64,000 nucleotides of DNA from CAWBOY01 sp963790585 (GCA_963790585.1 CAWBOY010000004.1:62001-126000); one strand, 5' to 3'; counted from the first letter of the stretch, positions 9,256 to 18,161 are shown. Notes: generated from the letters alone by a model not told the origin. Made by a program: numbers and translations.

Positions 9256-9359
9256 CCCCTCGCCCCCGTACTCGGGGGTGAGGGGTTGGGGGTGAGGGGG
9301 CAAAGTCTGCGAAAACTTAACCCCCCAACCCCTCTCCCCCGAATATGGGGGCGAGGGGA
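9256..9359. repeat. G/C-rich palindromic repeat family C, copy 1 (G-quadruplex-like)
   Basis: CCCCTCGCCCCCG at 9256 is answered by the inverse CGGGGGCGAGGGG near 9359; the inner part has consecutive runs GGGGG-TGA-GGGG-TT-GGGGG-TGA-GGGGG and their inverse. The central loop CAAAGTCTGCGAAAACT recurs in almost the same form at 52771-52872. The right half lies inside the predicted 3' end of the Ada gene. Confidence 0.75.
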
Positions 9360-10407
9360 GACCTACCGCTGTGCTTCCTCTCCAACTCCAACAAAAATTC
9401 CTTGCGCCGCAGCCCGCCGCCGTAGCCGCCGAGTTTGCCGCCTTTGTTGATGACGCGGTGGCACGGGATGACGATGCAAATGCGATTGAGGCCGTTGGTC
9501 GTGCCGACGGCACGCACCGCTTTGGGATTGTCCACCGCGCTGGCCATATCCGCATAGGAGCGTGTTTCGCCATAAGGAATTGTGAGCAAGGCGTTCCAGA
9601 CCTGCTCCTGAAACGGCGTGCCCGGGTAGATCAACGGGACGGTGAACGTTTGCAGCCGGCCCGCGAAATAGGCCTCCAGCTCACTTTTCAGAGTTTGCAG
9701 ATGCTCATTATCTCCAGGAATGACGGGCACGCGAAACAATCGCTTTACCGTTTCGAGTTGAGCCTCCAACATCCGCCGGTCGCTGAACTCGAGCAGGCAG
9801 ACGCCTTTGGCCGTCGCCCCCGCGATCAGCGGGCCAAGGGGGCTCCGTATCCAGGAGAGGCACACGCAATCGCTCGTGCGGGCCTGCCCGGGCGAGCTTT
9901 CCATGAGTCGGCTGAACGCCTCGCGGAAGCCGCTGTGCGAATCATAGCCGCTGTCGAACGCCACTTCGTCCAAGGTCGCGCCTTCTCGTATTTGGGTCAT
10001 CGCTGCCGCTAACCTCCGCGCTCGAGTAAAGGCCTGAAACGTCATGCAATACTGTTTCTGAAAATAGCGCCGCACCGTCGCGGGATCGAGGCCAAGGCGC
10101 GAAGATCGCTCTCGCGGATGCGAGCCGACGGGTCGCTCTCGACCCTGGCGATGAGTGTCGTCACCCATTCCGGTTGATCGTCCTGCTGCAGCGGCCGGCA
10201 CCGCTTACAAGCGCGGTAGCCGGCGAATAGGGCTTCCTGCGCCGAGACGAAATACTCGACGTTCTTCGGCAGCGGTTTGTGCGCGGGACAGGTCGGACGA
10301 CAGAAGATGCCCGTCGAGCGCACGCCGAGAAAGAAGAGACCGTTATAGGTTTGGTCGCTGTCGAGGTAGGCGCGCTCCATCTCGGCGACAGGTGGCATTG
10401 TGTTCAT
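9317..10407 (-). CDS. ada: Ada-type DNA alkylation repair methyltransferase/regulator (frame broken near 10095)
   Basis: About 360 residues with the three-part Ada architecture. N-terminal Ada zinc domain: GIFCRPTCPA and YRACKRCRP supply the four Cys ligands, one of which accepts methyl from phosphotriesters. Middle AraC-type helix-turn-helix: FTRARRLAAAMTQI, LDEVAFDSGYDSHSGFREAF. C-terminal O6-alkylguanine methyltransferase: TPFQEQVWNALLTIPYGET and the acceptor motif IPCHRVI. The zinc domain and the rest are in different frames: ESDLRA continues as LGLDPATVRRYF when one C is added near 10095. The length then equals E. coli Ada (354 residues). The last ~18 residues run into a G-rich palindromic repeat and are probably not native. 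Confidence 0.9.
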
Positions 10408-10483
10408 GTAAGAAATGTAGCGTGCGGGGCGTGAGCGAATCCACCGATTTTCGGCGCGGATGTGGGACCCGGCGCGCTCAAGG

Positions 10484-11905
10484 TCATTTCACGCCGTGAG
10501 GCGGCGTGACGGCAGGCGTTTGGCGCGCGGGAAACGTGCTTCGCTGCCGTGGCGGCTTATCCCAAACGGGCTGAAAGACTTCTTCCTTGCGGCGATGTTT
10601 GCTCAAGGCGCGGCTGAGGGGCAGCATCGCGCGGCAGTATTCGCGGAACGAGCCGACTGTGTCATCGACCTCGACCAAGGCTTCGGCTTGTTGGATGTGG
10701 AGTTCGTATTCTTTGAGATCGGGATGCCAGTTGTGGTCTTCGGCCCGTTGCCTGAGCGTATGGACGGCGCGGGCCAGGCGTTCGAGGATTGGGTCTTCTA
10801 TCCGGCAAGGATGGCTGCGATGGATGCGCGCCTGGGGCGGGTCCTCAGCGGAGTTTTCGGCTTCGATCGATTTTTGTTCCTGTCGATAATGCAGGATCAG
10901 CCCGATCATGCCGATGGCGATGGCAAGAAACGCGGCCACGAAGGTTTGCGTGCCGAACCAATACTGGTGGTTTTGCAGAAATGCCGCCAAAGCGAGGAAA
11001 ACCAAGCCAAATCCGAACGCCGTCATCCACCACGGGATGCCCGGCAGGGAAAAGCCTCTTTTCGTCTCCCGAAAGGCGGGGACGCCGTTCGCCTCAGCAC
11101 CGGCGCCAAGCTTGACGACGACGACAGTGATGTTGTCTGGGCCGCCGCGGAGATTGGCGAGATCGATCAGGAAGCGTGTCGCTTCTTCAGGGGGCAAAGC
11201 TGTCGCGAAGGCGCCGATCTCGGCATCGCTGACCAACCCGCTCAAACCATCGCTGCACAGGACAAAAATGTCGCCGCCCTGGTGCGGATAAGGGCCTTCG
11301 ATATCGACTTGGACCTCGGCTTCAGGGCCGAGACAGCGATGAATGACGTTGCTCGGAATATCGACGACTTCGTCGGGATCGAGATGCTTGAGCCGGGCAT
11401 ATTCCCAGACAAGGCTATGATCGTAGGTCAGCTGATCGATGACGCCATCCCGAATGCGGTAGACCCGGCTGTCGCCGACATGGCCGATCCAGGCGCCCTC
11501 GGGACGCAGCAGGAGGGCGCTGCCGGTCGTGCCCATGCCTTCAAATTCGGGGTTGGCCTGGCCGCAGGCGTGAATGCTGGCGTTGGCTTCGATGAACGAT
11601 TTGCGCAAGGCGACGACGGGGCCTTGCGTGGCGTATTTCTGGTAGTTGTGCGGAATCAGGCCGACGGCTTGCTCGCTGGCCTTCTCGCCGACGGCGTGCG
11701 CTCCCATGCCATCGGCGACAATATAGAGGTGGCCACGCTGCCGCCATTGTTCTTCGTCGTTGGCGAGGAGAACGGCGTAGCTGTCCTGATTGTGGCTGCG
11801 CCGGACGCCGACGTCGGTCAGTTGCGCGTATTCGATCTGGTCGAAGTGTATCACCAGCCGATGCCCCCAGAGGCCTTGTGAGCCTTGATTCTCAATATGG
11901 TACAA
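10484..11905 (-). CDS. PP2C-type serine/threonine protein phosphatase with membrane anchor
   Basis: 473 residues. An N-terminal PPM/PP2C catalytic domain (residues ~25-270) has the family motifs SHNQDS, VADGMGAHAVGE, GTTGSALLL, HVGDSRVYRI, CSDGLSGLV and GGPDNITVVVV; the acidic residues in these coordinate the two metal ions. Two hydrophobic segments follow at ~295-345 (MTAFGFGLVFLALAAF and FVAAFLAIAIGMIGLIL), then a ~115-residue helical tail. The enzyme should dephosphorylate targets of Hanks-type kinases, abundant in planctomycetes; one FHA-kinase lies at 54857 in this window but is not linked. Catalytic and tail regions probably face the cytoplasm. Monocistronic by context. Confidence 0.92.
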   Translation of the reverse strand: MYHIENQGSQGLWGHRLVIHFDQIEYAQLTDVGVRRSHNQDSYAVLLANDEEQWRQRGHLYIVADGMGAHAVGEKASEQAVGLIPHNYQKYATQGPVVALRKSFIEANASIHACGQANPEFEGMGTTGSALLLRPEGAWIGHVGDSRVYRIRDGVIDQLTYDHSLVWEYARLKHLDPDEVVDIPSNVIHRCLGPEAEVQVDIEGPYPHQGGDIFVLCSDGLSGLVSDAEIGAFATALPPEEATRFLIDLANLRGGPDNITVVVVKLGAGAEANGVPAFRETKRGFSLPGIPWWMTAFGFGLVFLALAAFLQNHQYWFGTQTFVAAFLAIAIGMIGLILHYRQEQKSIEAENSAEDPPQARIHRSHPCRIEDPILERLARAVHTLRQRAEDHNWHPDLKEYELHIQQAEALVEVDDTVGSFREYCRAMLPLSRALSKHRRKEEVFQPVWDKPPRQRSTFPARQTPAVTPPHGVK

Positions 11906-12310
11906 CGTCGGCTCGCGCTTGCATAGAGGATTGAGCCGGGCCGGGTCGTTTTGTCGACGCTATGTGAGCGGCATGAAGCTAGCCGCCGCTTGATTCTTAG
12001 CACCGGGTAGACAGCGGCGGCTAGCGTCCGTCTACTCACCAACTTTATAAAAGTATCGTCAACCCTTGCATCCGTGTCCAAAAAAACGAACAATGGGATG
12101 AGGGAAATCCCCTTACGCTAAGAATCGATCATGCCGGCCGCCTAGTTGGCAGGAGGAGGTTCGAACGCCGACCACGGACGGTAGCAGCAAAAATACGCCC
12201 CAACGACCGCGCTCTCCAGCGTGTGGGGAACACCGACCCTGACCATCTCCGCCTATTATTAGGCGCTGCTTATTAGGCGCTGCACGGTCAGGTTCCTTGA
12301 GGAATTGACG
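11906..12310. other. Intergenic region, 405 bp, with inverted and direct repeats
   Basis: No convincing gene. It contains an imperfect inverted repeat AGCTAGCCGCCGCT / AGCGGCGGCTAGCG (about 11979-12027) and a short direct repeat of TTATTAGGCGCTGC (about 12255-12282), followed by CGGTCAGGTTC, a phrase also found in the mobile island near 35.8 kb. It lies between divergent genes and should hold promoters for both; I cannot point to a clear -35/-10 pair. Confidence 0.5.
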
Positions 12311-13057
12311 ATGAATCCTTATAGCTCCTTGTGCGATGACTTCGGAGTATATGTATACGTTAATACGAAAATGGACCTACCTACGAACAGGGAAACGGTA
12401 CTGCATTTTTATGATGGCCTGCGAAAAGTCTATCCGCTGATGACGGAGTTCGATCATCGGGAGAGCGGCGAATACGTTTTGGAAGAGGATCGTGAGCAGG
12501 GTAGCTATCGGTGGGTGACGCTAGAGACTCGACGCCTTTGTGCCGGCTACGTCAATCCGCCCGAACTCGAAGCGGCGGACACGCTCCATGAGCATGTGCT
12601 GGAAATGGCGCCGTATCACCTGAACATGACCGCACTCGACTGCGAAGCGATCGACGTGCTGTTCGCCTTCGATTTCGTTTATACCGGCAATCATGACGAC
12701 GTGGTGGCCGAGGCACTCGGCATGAACACGACGCTCGAAAGCCTGGTGCAAATGCCGGGTAGCAAGGTCATTAACTTCGAGCCGTCGCTGATGCTGGCGC
12801 TTGACGACGCCTGCCGATTGCAGTGCCGTTTGAGCATCGAGACGCGCACCAACGCTTATCAAATCCGCACCGGTCAGTTCCCGGAAGCGCCGATCAGCGT
12901 CTATTTCACTGTCCGTCAATACTGGAGCAAACAACCGTTCAAGGACTTCCGCGAATCGTTCCGGAATCAGCGACGGATTTGCCAGGACCTGGTCGACTCG
13001 CATATCATCCCGTCGGTTGTTCGGCCACTGGCGCAGACGATCGCGGCGAAGCAGTGA
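12311..13057 (+). CDS. Conserved-looking protein of unknown function
   Basis: 248 residues from the ATG at 12311, chosen because GAGGA lies 7 bp upstream; a TTG two codons earlier is a weaker choice. No signal peptide, membrane segment or known motif. It is acidic, begins NPYSSLCDDFGVYVYVNTKM, and has a central region (IDVLFAFDFVYTGNHDDVVAEALG) and a beta-rich second half ending in a basic helix (FRNQRRICQDLVDSHIIPSVV). Composition and codon use look native. I do not recognise the family; the overall shape recalls TIGR04255-like orphan proteins, but that is only an impression. Probably cytoplasmic and monocistronic. Confidence 0.75.
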   Translation: MNPYSSLCDDFGVYVYVNTKMDLPTNRETVLHFYDGLRKVYPLMTEFDHRESGEYVLEEDREQGSYRWVTLETRRLCAGYVNPPELEAADTLHEHVLEMAPYHLNMTALDCEAIDVLFAFDFVYTGNHDDVVAEALGMNTTLESLVQMPGSKVINFEPSLMLALDDACRLQCRLSIETRTNAYQIRTGQFPEAPISVYFTVRQYWSKQPFKDFRESFRNQRRICQDLVDSHIIPSVVRPLAQTIAAKQ

Positions 13058-13082
13058 TATATTGCCCATCTGCATTGTCCGT

Positions 13083-13150
13083 CCGAGCCTGAAGCGTAAG
13101 CGAAGAGCATTTTGTCAAAGAAATGCTCGTCGCTCACGCTTCAGGCTCGG
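13083..13150. repeat. Palindromic repeat family B (GAGCCTGAAGCGTAAGCG type), copy 1
   Basis: CCGAGCCTGAAGCG at the left end is the inverse of CGCTTCAGGCTCGG at the right, with AAATGCTC/GAGCATTT in the inner stem. A second copy is at 32621-32690. Confidence 0.75.
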
Positions 13151-13193
13151 GAATTGCCCTCCAACCCCATCCCAACGGTGCAATTAACCCGTC

Positions 13194-14441
13194 ATGAATC
13201 TCACACTCAGCTCGTTCGCTCGTGGCCTCTCGGGAGAGACGGCTTTTGACGTTTTGGCTGTAGCACGTCGGCTCAAAGCCGGCGGCAAGGACGTCATCGA
13301 ACTGCAAATTGGCGACAGCCCATTCAACAGTACGCGAAGCGCGCTGGCTGCGGGTATCCAGGCAATCCAGCAAGGGGCGACGCATTATTGCCCTTCACCG
13401 GGGCTGCCCTCGTTCCGCGAAGCGGTCGCGGTTAATTATCAGAAAGAGTTCGGCGTCAAAGTCGGTCCCGAGAATGTCGTGGTGTCGCCGGGGGCCAAGG
13501 TTTTCGAGCAATTCTTCTGCGAGGTGTTTCTCGATCGTGATGATGCAGTGTTGCTCTTTTCGCCACATTTTCCCACCTATGGTCCAAATATCGAGCGCCG
13601 CAGCGCGCGAGCGGTTTCCAGCCCGTTGCGGCAAAGCAATGCCTTCCGTCCCGATCTCAACGACGTCGAGCGCTTCGTCAAATCCGAGCCTCGGGCCAAG
13701 GCGATCTTTCTCAACTCGCCTCATAATCCGACTGGCGGCGTAGCGACCAAAGAGGACATGAAAGGGATTGCCGATCTCATCAGAGGTCGCAACATCGCGC
13801 TATTCAGCGATGAGCCGTATTGTCACATGGTTTGGGAGGGCAAGCACGAAACGCCGCTGACGCAGCCAGGCATGTTGGAACAGACCGTCGCGGTTTACAC
13901 CTTCAGTAAGTCGTACAGCATGAGCGGCTGGCGGCTCGGCTACGCCGTGGCCGACGCCCGCATTGTCGAACCGATGTCGAAGATGATTAACACGACGCTC
14001 TCTTGCGTGCCGCCGATCGTGCAGGAAGCGGGGCGAGCCGCGCTGCAACACGATGCAGCGGAGCGCGATGAAGTGATGGGTCGGTTCAAGAAAAAGGTCG
14101 AGCTGCTTGTCACGGCGTTGCGCAAAGTCGAAGGCGTCACGGTGCTGATGCCCGCGGGGACGTTCTACGTCTTCCCGGATGTTTCGAGTCATTGTCGCCG
14201 CCTCGGGATCACTTCGCATGGCCTGGCGATGTTCCTGCTGGAACATGCCGACGATAAACGCGGCGTTGCCTGTCTAGGCGGCGAATGCTTCGGCCCAGCG
14301 GGCCAAGGCTTCCTGCGCTTCAGCTGCGCCGAGCCGGACGACCGTCTCGAACAAGCGGTGGCATTCTTTGCCGAAGCCGTGACGAGAACGGATCGAGTCG
14401 CCAGCTATTTGCAGACGCACCCAAAGTATCGTTTGGGGTAA
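13194..14441 (+). CDS. PLP-dependent aminotransferase, class I/II (fold type I)
   Basis: 415 residues. The usual aspartate-aminotransferase-like features are in order: the N-terminal VIELQIGDSPFN, the substrate-entry segment ATHYCPSPGLPSFREAV, the SPHNPTGG motif, the PLP-contacting Asp/Tyr in FSDEPYCHMVW, the Schiff-base lysine in YTFSKSYSMSGWRLGY, and FLRFSCAEP with the carboxylate-binding arginine. Members transfer amino groups between amino and keto acids; the substrate cannot be assigned. The protein is probably cytoplasmic and its length is normal. It lies between two palindromic repeats with no obvious operon partner. Confidence 0.92.
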   Translation: MNLTLSSFARGLSGETAFDVLAVARRLKAGGKDVIELQIGDSPFNSTRSALAAGIQAIQQGATHYCPSPGLPSFREAVAVNYQKEFGVKVGPENVVVSPGAKVFEQFFCEVFLDRDDAVLLFSPHFPTYGPNIERRSARAVSSPLRQSNAFRPDLNDVERFVKSEPRAKAIFLNSPHNPTGGVATKEDMKGIADLIRGRNIALFSDEPYCHMVWEGKHETPLTQPGMLEQTVAVYTFSKSYSMSGWRLGYAVADARIVEPMSKMINTTLSCVPPIVQEAGRAALQHDAAERDEVMGRFKKKVELLVTALRKVEGVTVLMPAGTFYVFPDVSSHCRRLGITSHGLAMFLLEHADDKRGVACLGGECFGPAGQGFLRFSCAEPDDRLEQAVAFFAEAVTRTDRVASYLQTHPKYRLG

Positions 14442-14448
14442 AATAATA

Positions 14449-14535
14449 GCGAATCCGAAAAGGTGTCTGGCACCGTTGCCGGAACGGCCCGAAGGGTGCT
14501 GCGCACAATGGTGCCCGACACCTTTTCGGATTCGC
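14449..14535. repeat. 87-bp palindrome between aminotransferase and Uma2 genes
   Basis: GCGAATCCGAAAAGGTGTC at the left is the inverse of GACACCTTTTCGGATTCGC at the right, with inner pairing TGGCACC/GGTGCCC and GGGCCG/CGGCCC-like bases. It starts 8 bp after the aminotransferase stop and may act as a terminator. No second copy is visible in this window. Confidence 0.7.
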
Positions 14536-14568
14536 TCTAAGGTGAAGATCAACCCCGGAGGAGACGCC

Positions 14569-15405
14569 ATGTCGATCCCAACGACCACGCCAGCTGAGGT
14601 GGAATCGGAAATCTACTACCCAAGTAGCGATGGTGAGCCCGTGGCCGAGACACCAATCCATTTTCGAGCCCTTGTTTTGTTGGTGCAAACGCTAGAGGCC
14701 TTCCTGGCGAAACAGGAGGACGTCTATATTGGCGCCAACATGTTTTGGTACTGGGAGAAGGGCAATCCCAAGGCCAATCGCGCTCCGGATCTCATGGTAA
14801 TCAAAGGCGTCGGTCGTGCCGACAGGCACTCCTTTTTCTCCTGGAAAGAGAATGGCGCCGTCCCGTGCGTCATTGTTGAGCTAACTTCGGAGAAGACATG
14901 GAAGGAAGACCTAAACGAGAAACGATCTCAGTATGCGCAGCTGGGGGTGCATGAGTATTACCTTTACGATCCAGAATCGATCGTCTTCGACGGACAGTTA
15001 CTGGGGTTTCGTCTGAACGAAGAAGGGGATAGCAAGCCTATCGAGGCCGATGACGACGAGCGATTACTCTGCGAGGAGCTGAATCTCTATCTTAAGGCCG
15101 AGGGCCGAACGTTGCGGCTGATCGACGCGGAGACGGGACGGCCGTTATTGAGTCCGGACGAAGAAAAGCAGGCTGCGGTGCGACAGGCGCGGGCGGCAAG
15201 GAAAAAGGCGAGGATTGAAGCTTGTCGGGCCGGAACTGAACGCGAGCGAGCCGACGCCGAAGCCGCTAAAGCCAAAACTGAACGAGAGCGGGCCGACGCC
15301 GAAGCCGCTAAAGCCAAAACCGAGCGAGAACGAGCCGAAGCATCAGAGGCCGAAGTTACTCGCTTGCGTGAAATGCTCAAGCAACGTGGCATCAACGGGT
15401 CCTGA
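14569..15405 (+). CDS. Uma2-family (DUF820) restriction-endonuclease-like protein with coiled-coil tail
   Basis: 278 residues from the ATG at 14569, with GGAGGAG upstream. Residues ~25-190 form the Uma2 fold: a PD-(D/E)XK nuclease-like core with ANRAPDLMVIKGV (acidic residue), PCVIVELTSEKTWKEDLNEKRSQYAQLGVHEYYLYDP (E-x-T/S and K positions). Uma2 proteins are expanded in planctomycetes and cyanobacteria; their role is unproven. The tail (~215-278) is a highly charged coiled coil containing near-perfect 14-residue units (TERERADAEAAKAK) encoded by a 42-bp tandem repeat at about 15235-15345, so copy number may vary between strains. Confidence 0.88.
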   Translation: MSIPTTTPAEVESEIYYPSSDGEPVAETPIHFRALVLLVQTLEAFLAKQEDVYIGANMFWYWEKGNPKANRAPDLMVIKGVGRADRHSFFSWKENGAVPCVIVELTSEKTWKEDLNEKRSQYAQLGVHEYYLYDPESIVFDGQLLGFRLNEEGDSKPIEADDDERLLCEELNLYLKAEGRTLRLIDAETGRPLLSPDEEKQAAVRQARAARKKARIEACRAGTERERADAEAAKAKTERERADAEAAKAKTERERAEASEAEVTRLREMLKQRGINGS

Positions 15406-15418
15406 GCCCGCTAGTCGA

Positions 15419-16427
15419 TCAAAACTGCTGCAAGAACCGCAGGTCATTCGCCCAGAATTGCCGAATGTCGTCGAGACCATGCGTTAGCATGGCGATCCGT
15501 TCGGGGCCCATTCCGAAGGCGAAGCCGCTGTATTTCGCTGGATCGTAACCGCCGTTGCGTAGCACGACGGGATGGACCATGCCGGCGCCCATGATTTCCA
15601 GCCAGCCGGTTCCTTTCGTTAGCACCGGGTCCGACGAGTCGATGTCCACCTCAATGCTCGGCTCGGTGAACGGGAAATAGCTCGAACGGATCCGTACCTG
15701 GCGTTCACCGCCGAACAGTCGCCGCGCGAACGCCGAGACCGTGCCGATGAGGTCGGTCATGGTGACGTGTTCGCCGACAACCAACCCTTCGACCTGATGG
15801 AACATGATTTCGCTGCGCGGCGTGATCGCCTCATAGCGATAGCACATCCCCGGCAGAATGGCGCGAATGGGATTGGGGCAAAGCTTGCGCATCACGTGAA
15901 TCTGGCCAGGCGATGTATGGGTGCGCAGCAAAACGCCGGGCGTCGTGGTGTGGAACGTGTCCCACATGTCGCGCGCGGGGTGATGGTCCGGCATATTGAG
16001 CAGGCCGAAGTTGATCTCGTCTTCCTCAACCTCCGGGCTGCGGAAGATTTGAAAACCGAGTTCGGCGAAGACGCCATAAATGGTTCGCAAAGTGCGCGTC
16101 GAGAGGTGCAGTCTACCGTGCGGCGCCGGTCGACCCGGCAGCGTGACGTCGATTGAGTCATTAGCCAGGCTCAAGGCCAGAACGCGTTCCTTTTCCGCGC
16201 TCGAGCGCGGCTTGATAGGAGGCTTCCAGGGCTTGTTTGATTTGGTTGGCCCGCGAGCCATACGCTTTACGTTCCGCCGGCGGCACTTCACTGACCCGCT
16301 TGACTGCGACCAACACTTCGCCCGTCTTGCCGAAGTAGCGCGTATTCCAGGCCCGCAGGGCTGCTTCGTCGGTACAGGCCTTGAGGTCTGCTTCGGCGCG
16401 CTGTTGCAGAGCGGAGAGGTCATCCAT
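15419..16427 (-). CDS. pheS: Phenylalanine--tRNA ligase alpha subunit (frame broken near 16192)
   Basis: About 336 residues, the normal PheS size. It charges tRNA-Phe as an alpha2-beta2 enzyme with PheT. The N-terminal coiled-coil part (MDDLSALQQRAEADL, FGKTGEVLVAVKRV) starts at 16427. The catalytic part has the class II motifs: motif 1 region DINFGLLNMPDHHPAR-like segment (EINFGLLNMPDHHPARDMWDTF), motif 2 CYRYEAITPRSEIMFHQVEG and motif 3 GFAFGMGPERIAML. The halves are in different frames, meeting at TTTTCC near 16191-16196. A broken essential gene is not credible in a living cell, so this is strong evidence for a sequence indel. It lies downstream of rplT in a ribosomal-type operon; pheT does not follow in this window. 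Confidence 0.93.
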
Positions 16428-16458
16428 CGGCGGGGCCCGCGCGGGTTGTGACGCATAA

Positions 16459-16536
16459 CCTATTTAGCCGCGAGCCGGTAGGCGAGCGCTATCCACTCAT
16501 GGATAGCGCTCGCCTACCGGCTCGCGGCTAAATAGG
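16459..16536. repeat. Palindromic repeat family A, copy 2: perfect 36-bp arms
   Basis: Arms 16459-16494 and 16501-16536 are exact inverse complements with a 6-nt loop (ACTCAT). The outer end reads CCTATTTAGCCGCGAGCCGG, related to the copies at 3037-3171 and 21956-22148. It lies between rplT and pheS on the same strand, where the hairpin would form in the operon transcript. Confidence 0.85.
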
Positions 16537-16553
16537 CGCAAATAGATTGATGC

Positions 16554-16925
16554 TTACTTAGCAGCGGCTTGCGCCAGGTGTTGCTTGGCGATCTCGACGA
16601 GCTTGGTGAACGTCTCAGGATCGGTGATAGCGATGTTGGCCAAGCTCTTGCGATTCAGCTCGATCAACGCCCGCTGCAAACCGGAGATGAACTCGCCGTA
16701 GCGCAGTCCCCTCATGCGGCACGCGGCATTGACACGAATGATCCAGAGGCGGCGGAACTGCCGCTTACGCACGCGCCGATCGCGGAAGGCATAAACGCCT
16801 GCGCGAATCAAGGTCACGATCGCCTGGCGCCACAAATGATGACGGCCCGCTCGAAAGCCCTTGGTCAGCTTGCGCATTCGTTTACGGCTGCGGAGGACGG
16901 TCTTACCGCTTCTTGCACGAGTCAT
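16554..16925 (-). CDS. rplT: 50S ribosomal protein L20
   Basis: 123 residues, very basic, with the typical L20 sequence: start MTRARSGKTVLRSRKRM, then KGFRAGRHHLWRQA, RRLWIIRVNAACRMRGL and YGEFISGLQRALIELNRKSLA. L20 binds 23S rRNA early in 50S assembly. It follows rpmI by 92 bp and precedes pheS, the common rpmI-rplT-pheS order; infC, often first in this operon, is not upstream here. Intact frame. Confidence 0.97.
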   Translation of the reverse strand: MTRARSGKTVLRSRKRMRKLTKGFRAGRHHLWRQAIVTLIRAGVYAFRDRRVRKRQFRRLWIIRVNAACRMRGLRYGEFISGLQRALIELNRKSLANIAITDPETFTKLVEIAKQHLAQAAAK

Positions 16926-17017
16926 TTCTACTCCGATCCACGACGAACGAGACGCGAAACGATCCCACTACAACGAGGACTCATTCCAGCTGTTCTCGCG
17001 TCGTGCCCTTTCCTGTC

Positions 17018-17218
17018 TCAGGCGCTGCCGCCCATGATGAGAATGTACTTGCGTGATAATTTGCCACCGTCAGCCAGCTTGCCGCGCAATTCGCGCTTGC
17101 GCTTGGCGGTCTTATGGCTGTTCAGATGCTTCTTGCCGGCTTTGCTGCGCATGAGCAAACCGGTAGCGCTGACGCGGAAGCGTTTCTTCGATGCCTTATG
17201 CGTTTTCATCTTAGGCAT
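17018..17218 (-). CDS. rpmI: 50S ribosomal protein L35
   Basis: 66 residues. The start MPKMKTHKASKKRFRVSATG and the end RKLADGGKLSRKYIL-like segment (GKLADGGKLSRKYILIMG) are typical of L35. It is the first gene of the minus-strand rpmI-rplT-pheS group. The intergenic region upstream (17219-17625) would hold the promoter and any leader. Confidence 0.97.
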   Translation of the reverse strand: MPKMKTHKASKKRFRVSATGLLMRSKAGKKHLNSHKTAKRKRELRGKLADGGKLSRKYILIMGGSA

Positions 17219-17625
17219 GGGACCGACCTTTATGTATCAGTGACCGCCGACGTCGCGCCGGTTGGAAAAAGAAAAGGGGCCCTTGGTTCAGGCCAAGAGT
17301 CCCGATTAGAAGCGATCACCGCTTCCTCGCCACCCCGCATTCTGAGCAAGGTTGCCGTATTGTATCGGATGCTAGATGCGCTGGGCAGAGGGATTTGTCA
17401 ATTTTTCACGAAGGTGAGCCGCGTCGAAAAATAGCATAGAGGCGGTGTAGGCACACCGCCTCCAGCGACCAGGCAACGGTTGACGCGCAACGACAGCGCT
17501 GAGCACGCGGCCCGTGGTAAAGGACGTAATCTGGGTGAGCGAGTAGGCGAGTATACTACTTTACGGATCGATAAGTTTCAAGATGAGTCGGAATTATCGA
17601 AAACGCGAACCTCCGCCTGGTTCGC
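17219..17625. other. Intergenic region upstream of rpmI, 407 bp
   Basis: No gene is seen. There is a perfect 10-bp hairpin GAGGCGGTGT / ACACCGCCTC with loop AGGC at 17439-17462. The region should carry the promoter of the rpmI-rplT-pheS group and the end of the TPR gene transcript. An L20-binding leader, known in Bacillus and E. coli, could lie here but I cannot identify one by eye. Confidence 0.5.
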
Positions 17626-17940
17626 CTATTCCAATGACGCCAAGAACCCCTCCATCTCCCCCGCGGCATGCAGATCGCCCATTTTTCGCGCCACACCTAT
17701 CCCAGTCTTCCAGGTTTCGCGCGATTCGTCCTCGCGGCCCAGCTTTGCCAATAGTTGCCCCGCTTGCAAGTAACCCGGTACGTACTCAGGGAACCGCTGT
17801 CTTAGCTCCGCGAACGCCTTACGCGCTTCCTCATTTAAGCCGGCGCTGACATATTCCATCGCCAGACCGTACCAAAGGAACGAGTCGTTCGGGTCCTCGG
17901 CCAACAGCGCCTCGATTTGCTCACGTCGTGTCTTGGCCAT
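17626..17940 (-). CDS. Small TPR-repeat protein
   Basis: 104 residues from the ATG at 17940, chosen because AGAGGAG lies just upstream; the frame is open further but without an RBS. Begins MAKTRREQIEALLAEDPNDS and contains about two TPR units (SFLWYGLAMEYVSAGLNEEA, PGYLQAGQLLAKLGREDESR). TPR proteins mediate protein contacts; no partner is suggested by context. It is oriented like the rpmI operon but separated from it by 407 bp. Cytoplasmic. The same LAEDPNDSFLWYGLA style of short TPR protein is common in planctomycetes. Confidence 0.82.
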   Translation of the reverse strand: MAKTRREQIEALLAEDPNDSFLWYGLAMEYVSAGLNEEARKAFAELRQRFPEYVPGYLQAGQLLAKLGREDESRETWKTGIGVARKMGDLHAAGEMEGFLASLE

Positions 17941-18161
17941 CGCGCAACTCCTCTCATTGATCCGGTTTTGCATCGCTTCCTCATACCGAGCAATTTCGAC
18001 ATAGGCGGAACAGTCGGCACAGGCTGTGCCCGGAAGCGGGGGAAGCTGGATAGGTTCCTCTCTCATCCTAGAGGGAGAGGCGCGGGCTGGTCGAAGTACC
18101 TTTCGGGCCGGTCCTTTCCGGGAACGGATCTCCGCGTCGTTAGCCGAGAGGCGACACCAGC

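Noticed and set aside
10460..11881. 473-codon plus-strand ORF antisense to the PP2C gene
   Set aside because: The minus-strand frame carries all PP2C motifs; the antisense translation is low-complexity and matches nothing known.
12150..12200. GGTTCGAAC, resembling a tRNA T-loop
   Set aside because: Flanking bases do not form the T-arm, acceptor or anticodon stems.
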